The notes below the pieces were generated by a model that was given only the letters and a program-made list of their open reading frames with translations, ran no database searches and had not been told where the DNA came from. A DNA stretch of 50,748 bases, taken from positions 1-50,748 of the forward strand of contig JBLHGU010000014.1 of assembly GCA_047615875.1 (NCBI GenBank), given 5' to 3'. Numbering within the stretch: the first letter of the stretch is position 1; each line of letters opens with the position of its first letter. Source of the stretch: JBLHGU01 sp047615875 (GTDB taxonomy: Bacteria; Pseudomonadota; Gammaproteobacteria; Arenicellales; CAJQKF01). A program made the position numbers and the translations under genes. Positions 8,083-17,463 of the stretch are shown one piece after another.

Positions 8083-9234
8083 ATGCCCTCCCAGATTTCT
8101 GAAGTTCTGACAGGTGATCTTCAGCTGCCCGCTCCCTGCTATACAGACCAAAATATTCACTATCTGGAGACCGAGCAACTTTATGCTTCAGGCTGGATGG
8201 CGATAGGTTTTGCCTCTGCTTACGCAAAGAACAATCATGCCTGGTCTATTCAAGCCCTCGGCAAACCACTTCTTATCACGTCAGACAGCAATAACTTATT
8301 GCATGTATTCCATAATGTGTGTCGTCATCGCGGTCACGTGTTGTTGGATGCAAAGGAGAGTGATGTCAGGCTGCTTAGCTGCCCCTACCATGCCTGGTGT
8401 TACGCGCTCGATGGACGTTTCATCAAGGCACCGTTTTGGGGCCGGTCTGCACGTACTGAACCAGACCCGGAACAGAAATCCAGAATGGGCCTAATTCCGG
8501 TTAAATTTGAGGTATGGTATGACATTATCTTCGTTAACTTGTCCGGCAATGCAGAACCCTTTGACGATTACATTGAGCCGCTTAACAAACGCTGGTCAGA
8601 ACAGCGGCCTGCAAGCCAATTACGCTGCTTTAGCGATCGAGAGTTCTCTCTGCAGGGCAACTGGAAACTTGCGGCGGAGAATTTTCTCGACAACTATCAT
8701 CTGCCCTGGGTTCACCCGGAAATAGGCACCCCCGGTTCCATAGAAGCTTCATTGGGGATGGATGTTGAAAATTTGCTACTGTCCGACAACATTATGGGGT
8801 TTTCTCATCCAACGGCAGGTGCCGACAAAGGTAAAATATCAGTATCGCTGCCACCCTGGCCTGGCATGAATGATACTGAACAACAAAGACAGGATTTGTT
8901 TTTCATCTTTCCAAATACCTGTCTGGTAATGGAGGGTTATTATTTGTGGTCGATGATTCTATTTCCAACCGCGGTTGATCAATGCAATGAGAAACTGGCG
9001 CTGTATGTGGTTGGAGATGATGCTATGGAAAACCGCCTCGACACAACAAGACAACAGCTTTCGGACTTAATTTATAAAGTAAACAGTCAAGATGAACGCG
9101 TCGTTAAAAATCTGCAAAAAGGCCGCCAGAGCGACGCAGCCACCTTGGGGATATATACCAATTTGCATGATCAGCTTGGCAGGTGGTTTCACCAGTCCGT
9201 CGCTCGAAAACTATTAGATGCTTCACAAACCTGA
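8083..9234 (+). CDS. Rieske non-heme iron oxygenase, alpha subunit (copy 1)
   Basis: Aromatic-ring-hydroxylating or betaine-type oxygenase alpha subunit. Counting from the upstream TTG at 8065, the Rieske [2Fe-2S] ligands are C86-x-H88 (VCRHRG) and C106-x2-H109 (CPYHAW). The mononuclear iron site is D209-x2-H212-x4-H217 in ENFLDNYHLPWVHPE. Length (383 from the ATG at 8083, 389 from TTG) matches single-component-type alpha subunits. Neither start has a good Shine-Dalgarno. The gene for a TIM-barrel protein follows 14 bp downstream with a strong ribosome site, so the two form an operon. No reductase or ferredoxin is nearby. It resembles the copies at 20953 and 35907 more than the one at 11953. 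Confidence 0.92.
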   Translation: MPSQISEVLTGDLQLPAPCYTDQNIHYLETEQLYASGWMAIGFASAYAKNNHAWSIQALGKPLLITSDSNNLLHVFHNVCRHRGHVLLDAKESDVRLLSCPYHAWCYALDGRFIKAPFWGRSARTEPDPEQKSRMGLIPVKFEVWYDIIFVNLSGNAEPFDDYIEPLNKRWSEQRPASQLRCFSDREFSLQGNWKLAAENFLDNYHLPWVHPEIGTPGSIEASLGMDVENLLLSDNIMGFSHPTAGADKGKISVSLPPWPGMNDTEQQRQDLFFIFPNTCLVMEGYYLWSMILFPTAVDQCNEKLALYVVGDDAMENRLDTTRQQLSDLIYKVNSQDERVVKNLQKGRQSDAATLGIYTNLHDQLGRWFHQSVARKLLDASQT

Positions 9235-9248
9235 AGTAGGAGAGAAAC

Positions 9249-10094
9249 ATGCCTCAACGACTTGAAGTCTTCCAGTCTATATGGTCTATGCAACAGCGTC
9301 GGCCGGATGGCTTTTGCTATGGCCATGAAGAACAATTTGAAATGATAGCAGCAGCAGACTATGACGGAGTCGGAATTGATTTCGCCTGGAGCGATGTCAA
9401 TGATGCGCGCAAACATTTACCTTTGATGGAAAAATACAATCTTGGCTGTGCGCTCATCGCATTCCCAGCGACAGTTGAAGATCTTCAGGGGGTGATCAAT
9501 CTGGCCTCGGAGTTTGATACCCGCTACATCGCCATCAATGCACGCTACTTCCCATGGACTCCAGAAGAGGCAATATCACGGGTTAATGCCTGGCTCGAAA
9601 TGGGCAGCAAAGCGGGAATCCCGGTATATCTGGAAACCCATCGATTGACGCTTACTAATGATATTGTTTTTACCCTCAATTTAATGGATCTGATTCCTGA
9701 ACTCGAAATGGTCGCTGACTTATCGCATATTGTGGTCGCACGAGAATTTCCCGAACCAGTAGATGAACTACATAACGATTTAATTCGTCGAATTCTGCAA
9801 CGCACAGCATCTATGCAGGGGCGAATCAGTTCACGGGAACAAGTTCAGATTCCACTGGGATTCCCGCAACATGCCTATTGGGAGTCGCAGTATGCACAAT
9901 GGTGGCAACAGGGTTTTCAATGCTGGCGTGAGAGAAGTGATGATAATGCGGTAATGAACTTTCTCTGTGAGCTTGGTCCACCACCATACGCAATCACCGG
10001 TCAGGACGGCTTTGAATTAACTGACCGATGGCAGGAAGGACTGATGATAAAAGACCGGGTTCGAGAAATCTGGCAATCTATGGAATCCGTCTAA
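9249..10094 (+). CDS. Xylose-isomerase-like TIM-barrel protein
   Basis: A 281-residue protein of the sugar phosphate isomerase/epimerase (AP endonuclease 2-like) superfamily. Barrel strands show as YDGVGIDFAW, NLGCALIAFP, RYIAINARYF, GIPVYLETHR and LEMVADLSHIV. The Glu of YLETHR and Asp of ADLSH are at the positions that usually bind the divalent metal. A strong AGGAGA lies five bases before the ATG. It is coupled to the Rieske gene 14 bp upstream. Family members isomerise or cleave sugars, inositols or hydroxypyruvate. I do not know the substrate; the pairing suggests it handles a product of the oxygenase or shares its operon inducer. Confidence 0.8.
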   Translation: MPQRLEVFQSIWSMQQRRPDGFCYGHEEQFEMIAAADYDGVGIDFAWSDVNDARKHLPLMEKYNLGCALIAFPATVEDLQGVINLASEFDTRYIAINARYFPWTPEEAISRVNAWLEMGSKAGIPVYLETHRLTLTNDIVFTLNLMDLIPELEMVADLSHIVVAREFPEPVDELHNDLIRRILQRTASMQGRISSREQVQIPLGFPQHAYWESQYAQWWQQGFQCWRERSDDNAVMNFLCELGPPPYAITGQDGFELTDRWQEGLMIKDRVREIWQSMESV

Positions 10095-10328
10095 TTACAG
10101 ACAAAGGCTTCTGTAACGCTATATTGGGATGGCAATAGGTCTTGAGAATTTCAGATCAATCAAATGTCGTAAATTGCTACTGATTCGACGATAACTGTCA
10201 GGCAGCCCAATCATCCACCGGATATATTCGAAGGTGCTGGTTAGTGAACCCTGAAGATCCTCATATGATTTCGCAGAAAGAACCCACACTGGGTGTTAAC
10301 TGGCAATTCCACAAGCCAGAGATAATTC

Positions 10329-11843
10329 ATGCCCCATTCGAAGCCTAACATCCTAATAATTCAGGCAGACCAACTGGCACCACAGTTTCTTGCTTCTTAT
10401 GGACATCCACTGGTAAAAGCACCGGCTATAGATCGGCTTGCCGAGGAAGGTGTGGTATTCGAGTCAGCTTATACTAATTCGCCACTTTGTGCGCCTTCTC
10501 GTTTTGTCATGATGAGTGGCCGACTGCCGTCAAAGATTGCCGCCTGGGACAATGCCGTTGAATTCTCATCCGAGGTGCCAACTTTTAGTCATTATCTTTC
10601 TGCTGAGGGCTATAAAACCTGTCTAAGCGGCAAAATGCATTTTGTAGGACCTGATCAGTTACACGGTTTCGAAGACCGACTAACCACAGATGTTTATCCA
10701 GCTGATTACACCTGGCATCCAGAATGGGACAACCCGGGCAAGCGGCTGGACTGGTACCACAATATGGATCCGGTTGCCAAAGCCGGAGTATGTACTCGAT
10801 CAATGTATATGGATTACGATGATGAGGCCGTATTCAAAGCGAAACGCTATCTGTTCGATCATGCTCGGAGCGGTGCTGAACAACCCTTCATGCTGACAGT
10901 ATCAATGATCCAGCCCCATGACCCCTATCTGTGCTCGCAAAAACATTGGGATTTATATCGTGACGATGAGATCGATTTACCCAGGGTGCCACTAGGTTCA
11001 GTGGAGGAAGATCCACACTCTGGCCGGTTAAGATTTGGTTATGGGGCAACCGATGTTAACCTTTCTGATGAACAAATCGCAAACGCAAGACACGCTTATT
11101 ATGGGTCCGTTTCAGCAATCGATGAGAAAGTTTCTGAGTTGGTTGAAACTCTGGAACTCGCCGGTCTGGCGGACAATACCGTTATTATTTTTACGGCAGA
11201 TCATGGCGATATGCTGGGCGAGAAAGGCATGTGGTTCAAAATGTCTTTTCTTGAACACTCGTCCCGAGTACCACTGATTATTCATGCTCCTAAAATGTTT
11301 TCACCAAAACGAATAAAGGAGGCCGTATCATTGATGGATCTGCTTCCAACCGTCGTTGATCTCTCCAGGGATGGTCAGTCAGTCGACTATGCGACACCGC
11401 TGGAGGGCAGGTCATTATTACCCCATATGTCCGGTGGCTCTGGACATGATGAGGCGATTGGAGAATATTTTGCTGAAGGCACCGATGTGCCTATTTTCAT
11501 GATTGCTAAAAATCGTCGGAAAATGATTTACTCCAGCTCCGATCCCTTGCAATACTTTGATCTGGAGAATGACCCAATGGAAATCCAGAACCTGGCAACT
11601 GATCCCACATACCAGCAGGAGATTGATACGCTACGTAGTGAATTACCCAGTAAAGCAGAACAGTCGGTGATGGTAGACAAAGTGCTCGAAAGCCAACGAC
11701 GGCGGAATTTTATAAAACATGTTATGAAGGATCAAAATGTCAGTTGGGATCACCAACCCATTGAAGATGCTGAAAACTCCTATATTCGAAACAATCAACC
11801 TATATATCAACTAGAGAAAAAGGCCCGTTTTCCTGTAGCTTAA
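10329..11843 (+). CDS. betC: Choline sulfatase (BetC)
   Basis: Type I sulfatase hydrolysing choline-O-sulfate to choline and sulfate. The N-terminus NILIIQADQLAPQFL carries the metal Asp, and the formylglycine motif is C54-A-P-S-R58. The stretches GKMHFVGPDQLHGFEDRLTT, VYPADYTWHP and DHGDMLGEKGMWFKM are closely like rhizobial BetC. The tail (SWDHQPIEDAENSYIRNN) is the choline-sulfatase-specific C-terminal segment, which separates it from other sulfatases. Length 504 fits. There is no signal peptide, so it is cytoplasmic and choline sulfate must be imported. Neither the formylglycine-generating enzyme nor betA/betB is in the window. A Rieske gene of betaine/carnitine type follows 109 bp downstream. 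Confidence 0.93.
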   Translation: MPHSKPNILIIQADQLAPQFLASYGHPLVKAPAIDRLAEEGVVFESAYTNSPLCAPSRFVMMSGRLPSKIAAWDNAVEFSSEVPTFSHYLSAEGYKTCLSGKMHFVGPDQLHGFEDRLTTDVYPADYTWHPEWDNPGKRLDWYHNMDPVAKAGVCTRSMYMDYDDEAVFKAKRYLFDHARSGAEQPFMLTVSMIQPHDPYLCSQKHWDLYRDDEIDLPRVPLGSVEEDPHSGRLRFGYGATDVNLSDEQIANARHAYYGSVSAIDEKVSELVETLELAGLADNTVIIFTADHGDMLGEKGMWFKMSFLEHSSRVPLIIHAPKMFSPKRIKEAVSLMDLLPTVVDLSRDGQSVDYATPLEGRSLLPHMSGGSGHDEAIGEYFAEGTDVPIFMIAKNRRKMIYSSSDPLQYFDLENDPMEIQNLATDPTYQQEIDTLRSELPSKAEQSVMVDKVLESQRRRNFIKHVMKDQNVSWDHQPIEDAENSYIRNNQPIYQLEKKARFPVA

Positions 11844-11952
11844 ACGCTAGTCTGATCTATATCTTCACATGTTTTGGTGGCATACAGCGCGCTGTCATAA
11901 CATCATGAGTACTTGACCAATAAACCCTCAACTTATTTAGTGGATAAGACCA

Positions 11953-13095
11953 ATGGCAACGCAACTTGATCCTGTCGAATTTGCAGAAATCAGCAAGGGC
12001 TATCATAAAGACCCCTTAAGTTCCTGGTCAATGAATGCGCGTTGTTATCAGGATGCAAAATTCCTGCAACTCGATCAGCAACAAATCTTTCATCGCTCCT
12101 GGCAATTTCTTTGTCACGAGTCGAAGCTATCTGAACCCGGCAACTACGTTACAACAACGATTCAGGGCCAGAGCGTTTTCGCTGTTCGCGATAAGCAGGG
12201 TGCATTAAAAGCTTTCTATAATGTGTGCAAGCATCGCGGGCATGAATTGCTCTCCGGAGAAGGTACCAAGCAACGGATAGTGTGTCCTTATCACGCCTGG
12301 AGTTATAACCTCGATGGTTCGTTAAAAGCCGCTCGACGGTCGGAGTTTCTCAATGACTTCGATGTTAACAATATCCGTCTGGAGCAGATTCGCGTTGAGA
12401 TTTTTTGTCATCTTGTATTTATCAACCTTGACCCAGAAGCACAACCCCTGTCTGACCAAACCGAAGATTTGGCCAGGGAAATTATGTCCTTTGCACCAGA
12501 CTTGCCCAATCTTAAGTTCGCTCATCGTCTGACTTACAACATCAAGGCCAACTGGAAATCAGTGGTCGATAATTTTCTTGAATGCTATCACTGCCCCGTG
12601 GCCCACAAAGATTTTTGCACACTGGTAGATATGGATACCTACAAGGTGACCACCCACGACATTTATTCAAGTCATATGGCCAAGGCTGGCACCACCAGCA
12701 ATAATGCCTACGATGTTGAAAATGCCAGCGTTACAGATCATGCTGTTTGGTATCTATGGCCCAATACCACATTGATGCGCTATCCAGGTCGGGGAAATTT
12801 TATGGTGTGGAAGTTTATTCCCACCGGACCTGAAACCACCTATGAAGAATTTGATTTCTATTTTGAAACAGGCCAGCCCAACGCAGACGAACTGGAAGCG
12901 ATTAAGTTTATCGATGACGTTCTTCAACCGGAAGACATTGGATTGGTAGAGAGTGTCCAACGCGGCATGCAATCTCCTGCTTTTAATCAAGGCCGGTTTT
13001 TAGTTGATCCTGAAGGCAGTGGCTTGAGTGAGCATGCTGTGCATCACTTTCATGGTCTGGTTCTTGACGCATACCGTGGAGCATGCAAATTATGA
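11953..13095 (+). CDS. Rieske oxygenase alpha subunit, betaine/carnitine (GbcA/CntA) type (copy 2)
   Basis: A 380-residue oxygenase with Rieske ligands C92-x-H94 (VCKHRG) and C111-x2-H114 (CPYHAW) and iron site E210-C-Y-H213-x4-H218 (FLECYHCPVAH). The C-terminal LSEHAVHHFHGLVLDAY and LECYHCPVAH recall the quaternary-ammonium branch (glycine betaine monooxygenase GbcA, carnitine oxygenase CntA). Following choline sulfatase, an N-demethylating or C-N-cleaving oxygenase on betaine or a relative is the best guess. The stop overlaps the next gene's start in ATGA, so they are translationally coupled. The reductase subunit (GbcB/CntB type) is absent from the window. Confidence 0.9.
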   Translation: MATQLDPVEFAEISKGYHKDPLSSWSMNARCYQDAKFLQLDQQQIFHRSWQFLCHESKLSEPGNYVTTTIQGQSVFAVRDKQGALKAFYNVCKHRGHELLSGEGTKQRIVCPYHAWSYNLDGSLKAARRSEFLNDFDVNNIRLEQIRVEIFCHLVFINLDPEAQPLSDQTEDLAREIMSFAPDLPNLKFAHRLTYNIKANWKSVVDNFLECYHCPVAHKDFCTLVDMDTYKVTTHDIYSSHMAKAGTTSNNAYDVENASVTDHAVWYLWPNTTLMRYPGRGNFMVWKFIPTGPETTYEEFDFYFETGQPNADELEAIKFIDDVLQPEDIGLVESVQRGMQSPAFNQGRFLVDPEGSGLSEHAVHHFHGLVLDAYRGACKL

Positions 13096-13856
13096 GCGCT
13101 GTAAGAAGTAACTATCTTGAAAATAAAGTCGCTGTCGTCACCGGGGGATGTGGCGGCATAGGTAATGCGATATGCGAACGTTTTGTGAAGGAAGGAGCCG
13201 TAGTTTATGCCGCAGATATCGCGGAGTCTGTTCCGGCAGGCGCAACGTACCAAAAACACGATGTGACCAGCGAAGACAGTGCGAAGGCTTTAATGGATCG
13301 TGTGAAAAGTGAGCATGGCAAGCTCGACATATTGGTTAATGCCGCCGGCATAGAGATTGAATTCACCATCGAAAATACCAGCCTGGAAGACTGGAATCGA
13401 GTTTTTGCCATCAATGTGACCGGCACTTTCCTTACTTCAAAATATGCACTACCCTTGATGCGTGTTGCCGGGGCTGGTTCAATAATTAACTTTGGCTCCT
13501 ACGACGGCTTTATCGCCGACCCAGAACTGGCAGCCTATTGCGCTACCAAAGGTGCAGTACATGCACTGACTCGCGCCATGGCCTGTGATCATGGCCCGGA
13601 AAACATTCGTGTTAATGCTATTTGCCCAGGTTATATCGACACACCGATGCTACAAAGCTTTTTTGGTACATCCGGTGATATCGAATCTCTCAAACAGGAA
13701 GTTCGCAATGTTCACCCAACCAAGCGATATGGCACTCCAGAAGACGCCGCCAATCTGGTTAACTGGTTAGCCGGAGATGAAGCCCGTTACGCTTCAGGAC
13801 AGTTGTGGGTGCTGGATGGAGGGCTCAGCGCCCAGGTCCAGCAAATGCGGCTTTAA
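13092..13856 (+). CDS. Short-chain dehydrogenase/reductase (SDR A)
   Basis: Classical SDR, 254 residues from the ATG at 13092. It has the cofactor motif TGGCGGIGNA (17-26), LVNAAGI, and the catalytic set Asn108, Ser136, Tyr149 and Lys153 (YCATK), with PGYIDTPM after. The ATG overlaps the upstream Rieske stop as ATGA; a start at 13083 would put GGAG only two bases away, so 13092 is preferred. It is closely paralogous to the next gene (13985): matching length and the same DHGPxxIRxNAI stretch. Likely oxidises an alcohol produced in the pathway; substrate unknown. Confidence 0.88.
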   Translation: MSAVRSNYLENKVAVVTGGCGGIGNAICERFVKEGAVVYAADIAESVPAGATYQKHDVTSEDSAKALMDRVKSEHGKLDILVNAAGIEIEFTIENTSLEDWNRVFAINVTGTFLTSKYALPLMRVAGAGSIINFGSYDGFIADPELAAYCATKGAVHALTRAMACDHGPENIRVNAICPGYIDTPMLQSFFGTSGDIESLKQEVRNVHPTKRYGTPEDAANLVNWLAGDEARYASGQLWVLDGGLSAQVQQMRL

Positions 13857-13984
13857 GCGATACATACGACAATTACTGGCAACCAGTAATGCATAACTGG
13901 TCACCAACATACGTAACACCCGACCAGACCCGAGAGCGTATCGCTCTAGAAGGTTCTGACAATATTAATCTCCAGGAGCATTCC

Positions 13985-14749
13985 ATGCACATAACCGATC
14001 GATTAAAGGGTAAAAGTGCCCTGGTGACCGGAGGTCGACAGGGTATTGGTCGTGCCATTGTAGATCGCTTTGCATCTGAAGGTGCTCAGGTATTCACCTG
14101 TGGCCGGGGTGTACGCCCTGATGACCTGCCAGAAACAGTCGGCTGGCTAACAACTGACGTATCTCAAAGCACCGATGTCGAAGCCCTTAAAAATGCAGTG
14201 CTGTCTGCAACAAACTCTCTGCATATCCTGGTTAATAATGCGGGCATACAAATAGAAAAGAGCATTGTCAATACAACGGATGAAGATTGGGATGATCTTA
14301 TGGGAGTGAACGCAAAAGGTGTATTTTTAGCCTGCCGTGCATTTATTCCAGCAATGGAACAAGGTGGCTGCATTATCAATATCGGATCTATTTCAGGCAA
14401 TACCGCAGACCCTGGACTGGCTTTATACAATGCATCAAAAGCATTCGTACATGGGCTGACACGGTCCATCGCAGTAGATCATGGCCCGGCCATTCGATGT
14501 AATGCTATATCACCGGGCTGGATAATGACTGGCATGGCTGATGCGTCCTTTGCTGTGGCAGCGGATGCTGAAAGAGCTAAACAAGATGCTTTGGCCCGCC
14601 ATCCAGCAGGCCGATTTGGACAACCCTCTGACATTGCCGCCCTTGCGGCATGGCTTGCCAGTGACGACGCCAGTTTTGCTACCGGACAGTGCTATACACT
14701 GGATGGCGGTATGACCTCAGCCTCACCACTAAACCCTGGCCTTTTCTAG
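13985..14749 (+). CDS. Short-chain dehydrogenase/reductase (SDR B)
   Basis: Classical SDR of 254 residues. Visible are TGGRQGIGRA (15-24), ILVNNAGI, Ser135, Tyr148 and Lys152 (YNASK), then SPGWIMTGM. The frame is open upstream to 13805, but that stretch has no SDR similarity, while the ATG at 13985 has AGGAG seven bases before it. It is a tandem paralogue of the SDR ending at 13856, separated by 128 bp. The shared DHGP segment and DxxxGxxL spacing suggest an old duplication. Substrate unknown; the carnitine-dehydrogenase-like gene follows in the same direction. Confidence 0.9.
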   Translation: MHITDRLKGKSALVTGGRQGIGRAIVDRFASEGAQVFTCGRGVRPDDLPETVGWLTTDVSQSTDVEALKNAVLSATNSLHILVNNAGIQIEKSIVNTTDEDWDDLMGVNAKGVFLACRAFIPAMEQGGCIINIGSISGNTADPGLALYNASKAFVHGLTRSIAVDHGPAIRCNAISPGWIMTGMADASFAVAADAERAKQDALARHPAGRFGQPSDIAALAAWLASDDASFATGQCYTLDGGMTSASPLNPGLF

Positions 14750-14770
14750 AATTTATAAAACCATAAGATT

Positions 14771-15700
14771 ATGAGCAATATTGAACGAGTAGGCATTCTT
14801 GGGGCTGGCGTTATTGGTTCCAGCTGGACGGCATTGTTTCTCGCCGCCGGACATGAAGTTGATGTGTATGAACCGGGCGAGAATGGTGAACAAAAAGTTC
14901 GCGATTATATTGAGATGGCCTGGCCAACCTTAACCAGCCTGGGAATGACCAAGTTAGGCAATACTGAAAATGTTCGATTTCACTCGAGCGTAGCATCAGC
15001 AGTTGAAAATGTTCAATTTGTACAGGAAAGTATTCCTGAACAGATCGATCTCAAACATGCCCTATTCGCCGAGATAGAATCTAAACTAGCACCGGAAGCG
15101 ATAGTTGCATCATCGGCTTCCGGTCTCATGGTAAGTGAAATGCAAAAGGGCTGGAAGAACCCGGCTCGATTCATTCTCGGTCATCCGTTTAACCCACCCC
15201 ACCTTATTCCGTTGGTTGAATTACTGGGCAATGAACAAACTGCAGATGGCGTGCTTGCTTCTGCGGAAGCCTTTTATCAGAAAGCAGGCAAAGTAACTAT
15301 TCGTGTTAATCGGGAAGTGCCAGCCCACGTCGCCAATCGACTACAGGCGGCGCTTTGGCGTGAAGCCATTAGCCTGGTTCAAAATGGCGTAGCTTCCGTC
15401 GAGGATGTCGACAAGGCTGTTTGGGCAGGTCCTGGTCTACGCTGGGGCGCAATGGGTCCACATATGTCATTTCACCTCGGAGCAGGACCCGGTGGACTGG
15501 GTGAATTTTGTAACCGCTACCGTGATAGTTTTCATCGCTGGTGGCAGGACCTTGATGAAGTTGAGCTATCTGAAGAACTGGCGACCAGCTTATTTGAGGG
15601 CGTAGTTGAGGAAGGCGGTGATAAGGACGTAGCGGAGCTGGCCAGAAAACGAGATGAACTCATCGTCGCAATGCTTAAAGGAACAACCCCATTACGATAG
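14771..15700 (+). CDS. 3-hydroxyacyl-CoA dehydrogenase-like, L-carnitine/L-gulonate 3-dehydrogenase type
   Basis: A 309-residue NAD-dependent dehydrogenase of the HAD family without the second fused domain. It has ILGAGVIGSSW (9-19), Ser115 in SSASG and the catalytic His138...Glu150 pair in HPFNPPHLIPLVE. The C-terminal GPGLRWGAMGPHMSFHLGAG is characteristic of the carnitine dehydrogenase/lambda-crystallin branch rather than fatty acid beta-oxidation. Carnitine pathway partners (dehydrocarnitine cleavage enzyme, betainyl-CoA thioesterase) are not in the window, so L-carnitine is only one option for a 3-hydroxy acid substrate. It closes the 10329-15700 run. Confidence 0.82.
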   Translation: MSNIERVGILGAGVIGSSWTALFLAAGHEVDVYEPGENGEQKVRDYIEMAWPTLTSLGMTKLGNTENVRFHSSVASAVENVQFVQESIPEQIDLKHALFAEIESKLAPEAIVASSASGLMVSEMQKGWKNPARFILGHPFNPPHLIPLVELLGNEQTADGVLASAEAFYQKAGKVTIRVNREVPAHVANRLQAALWREAISLVQNGVASVEDVDKAVWAGPGLRWGAMGPHMSFHLGAGPGGLGEFCNRYRDSFHRWWQDLDEVELSEELATSLFEGVVEEGGDKDVAELARKRDELIVAMLKGTTPLR

Positions 15701-15741
15701 GTGCAAAAGGGTTTCTGACTAACAGTCGTTTAAGCTGCTAA

Positions 15742-16575
15742 TCAGGATAAATTAAAGCCCTGCCCGCGAATATACTCACCAAAATCACTGCGCATAGGTA
15801 ACGAATATTGCCGACTATGATGTTCGGACCAGCCATAGTTTTCAATCACCCCATAGCGATCCTTATGTAGTTGTGCATCGGTCACCGTCGGTCGAGATGC
15901 CTCGCGACGCGCATCGTATTCGTTTACGTCAGCTAGCATGTTTGTATCGTCGTATTGATTTTCATGAACTGTAACTCGATTTGGCAGACGCATGGATACC
16001 TTGCCAGGTTGAGCAGGCCAACCAACAGCAAGTCCTGCAACAGGGAACACCCAACGCGGTAAATTCAAGGTTTTTGATAAATGAAATATGTTGTCCCTGA
16101 CCTGGCTTACGGGGCAACAGCCTAAACCTACCGACTCAGCTGCAACAATAAAATTCTGCATAACAATGCCGGCATCCACAGCGGCGTTCATGAATGCATC
16201 AAGGTGTTCATTAGCAAAGTTTTTGCTACGTTCTTCAGTAAGCAATCTAATTCGCCGACCATCACCACACCATATGAGAAATTCCGGGGCTTTAGCCAGA
16301 CGCTGTATGGCTGGATTAGCCGTCACCAATTCTTTGCGAATCGCAGAATCAGTCAACCGAATGACTGATGCCTGTTGCAAATCAGATTTTGATGGCGCTG
16401 AAAATGCCGCTGCAAACAGGCTCTGCATGACGCTGTTGGCAACAGGCTCCTGGGTAAAATCACGATGGCAACGGTGCTCTAATAACCCGCTGATTACCTC
16501 ATCGTTGTCGGGTGAATCAAACTGAGGTAATTCGCCATAGCGAGACTCGAATCCGTGCGTAAATTTGTCTGTCAT
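15742..16575 (-). CDS. FMN nitroreductase-family oxidoreductase
   Basis: A 277-residue protein of the nitroreductase superfamily. The N-terminal HRCHRDFTQEPV is the FMN phosphate-binding motif, SAPSKSDLQQASVI follows, and the mid-region DAGIVMQNFIVAAESVGLGCCPVS is the second hallmark. It uses NAD(P)H and FMN to reduce nitroaromatics, quinones or flavins, or a specific metabolite. The C-terminal extension (QYDDTNMLADVNEYDARRE) resembles NfsA-like and NADPH-flavin reductase relatives. It is convergent with the dehydrogenase at 15700. Physiological substrate unknown. Confidence 0.88.
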   Translation of the reverse strand: MTDKFTHGFESRYGELPQFDSPDNDEVISGLLEHRCHRDFTQEPVANSVMQSLFAAAFSAPSKSDLQQASVIRLTDSAIRKELVTANPAIQRLAKAPEFLIWCGDGRRIRLLTEERSKNFANEHLDAFMNAAVDAGIVMQNFIVAAESVGLGCCPVSQVRDNIFHLSKTLNLPRWVFPVAGLAVGWPAQPGKVSMRLPNRVTVHENQYDDTNMLADVNEYDARREASRPTVTDAQLHKDRYGVIENYGWSEHHSRQYSLPMRSDFGEYIRGQGFNLS

Positions 16576-16631
16576 AGTGTGTGTAACGTTGTAAGAGTTA
16601 AAGCGAGCTTGTAAGTATTTCTGACCTAAGA

Positions 16632-17294
16632 CTAAATATCCTTGCTAATTTTCGAATTATTTTCCTGACTTTTCTGATCTGATAACTTGCTCCGGACGGC
16701 AATAAATAAATCAATTACCCCAAACAATATCAGGCAATAACCCAGTGACTCTACACCCTCCTCTACGGCATTTTTCACCCAACGCTCAAAGTTCACGTTC
16801 ATAAACTCGGTCCAGTAACTCTTACGACCAAAAAGCTGAGCAAACACCAACACAGTGAGCAAACCGCATTCGACATAGCCCTTACCAGGCTGAATTATCC
16901 ATGCTCGCAATGAACTACCCAGTGATTTCCTGCAATAGATTGGTAGCGCAACTAGAATAATCAGCATGGTCCATATCAACACATGGTGTAATGTCTTCTG
17001 ATCGTAAAAATCCGCTATCCAGTCATTTTCTCGGAACAAAATCGCAGTGAGTAAAAACGCTAACGACAGAGTCATTGGTCTTAATACGGCATCTTGACGG
17101 CTAATTGCCATAAGGAAGCCGACGGAGAAAATCAACATCAAAGATTGCAGCGTTTCACTGTATTCAAATTGTTCGTACAGGCCTGTTACGAATGGATGCC
17201 CCGCCTCCCACATGAGTAACTGGGAGAAGCCAATTAAAATGAGAACGAAACAAACTCGTAAAAACAGATAGAAAAACAGAAATGTTGATTGCAC
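16632..17294 (-). CDS. Integral membrane protein of unknown function
   Basis: 220 residues with about six hydrophobic segments: LFFYLFLRVCFVLILIGF, LMLIFSVGFLMAI, MTLSLAFLLTAILF, VLIWTMLIILVALPI, VECGLLTVLVFAQLF and YCLILFGVIDLFIAV. The charged tail (SDQKSQENNSKISKDI) is probably cytoplasmic. The start is GTG at 17294 with no clear ribosome site. I do not recognise the family. It lies between the nitroreductase and the CitE-like gene on the same strand, with gaps of 56 and 169 bp, so co-transcription is uncertain. Confidence 0.7.
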   Translation of the reverse strand: MQSTFLFFYLFLRVCFVLILIGFSQLLMWEAGHPFVTGLYEQFEYSETLQSLMLIFSVGFLMAISRQDAVLRPMTLSLAFLLTAILFRENDWIADFYDQKTLHHVLIWTMLIILVALPIYCRKSLGSSLRAWIIQPGKGYVECGLLTVLVFAQLFGRKSYWTEFMNVNFERWVKNAVEEGVESLGYCLILFGVIDLFIAVRSKLSDQKSQENNSKISKDI

Positions 17295-17463
17295 GGAACT
17301 TGGCTAGGAGAAAAACAGATAAAGTATTAAGAATTGATTAAAAAAGCAATGGCAAACGAGTCAACAGGAGCAAATAAGATTGGCGAGATATCTCAACTTT
17401 AACTAATTACAGATCTTTCTAGTTCCGGCTCGCCAATTAGATGAACGGTATGGACTCAAATCT

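Noticed and set aside
10119..10295. An open minus-strand frame of about 58 codons in the gap before betC, reading ...YEDLQGSLTSTFEYIRWMIG...
   Set aside because: It reads protein-like, but it has no start codon in a sensible place, no ribosome site and no family I recognise. It could be a decayed 3' end, but support is too thin.
13805..13984. N-terminal extension of SDR B
   Set aside because: The extra 60 residues overlap the previous gene and lack SDR similarity, while the ATG at 13985 has a good Shine-Dalgarno.
14771..15700. A complete L-carnitine degradation operon
   Set aside because: Only the dehydrogenase-like gene and a CntA-like oxygenase are present; the thioesterase and cleavage enzyme are not seen.
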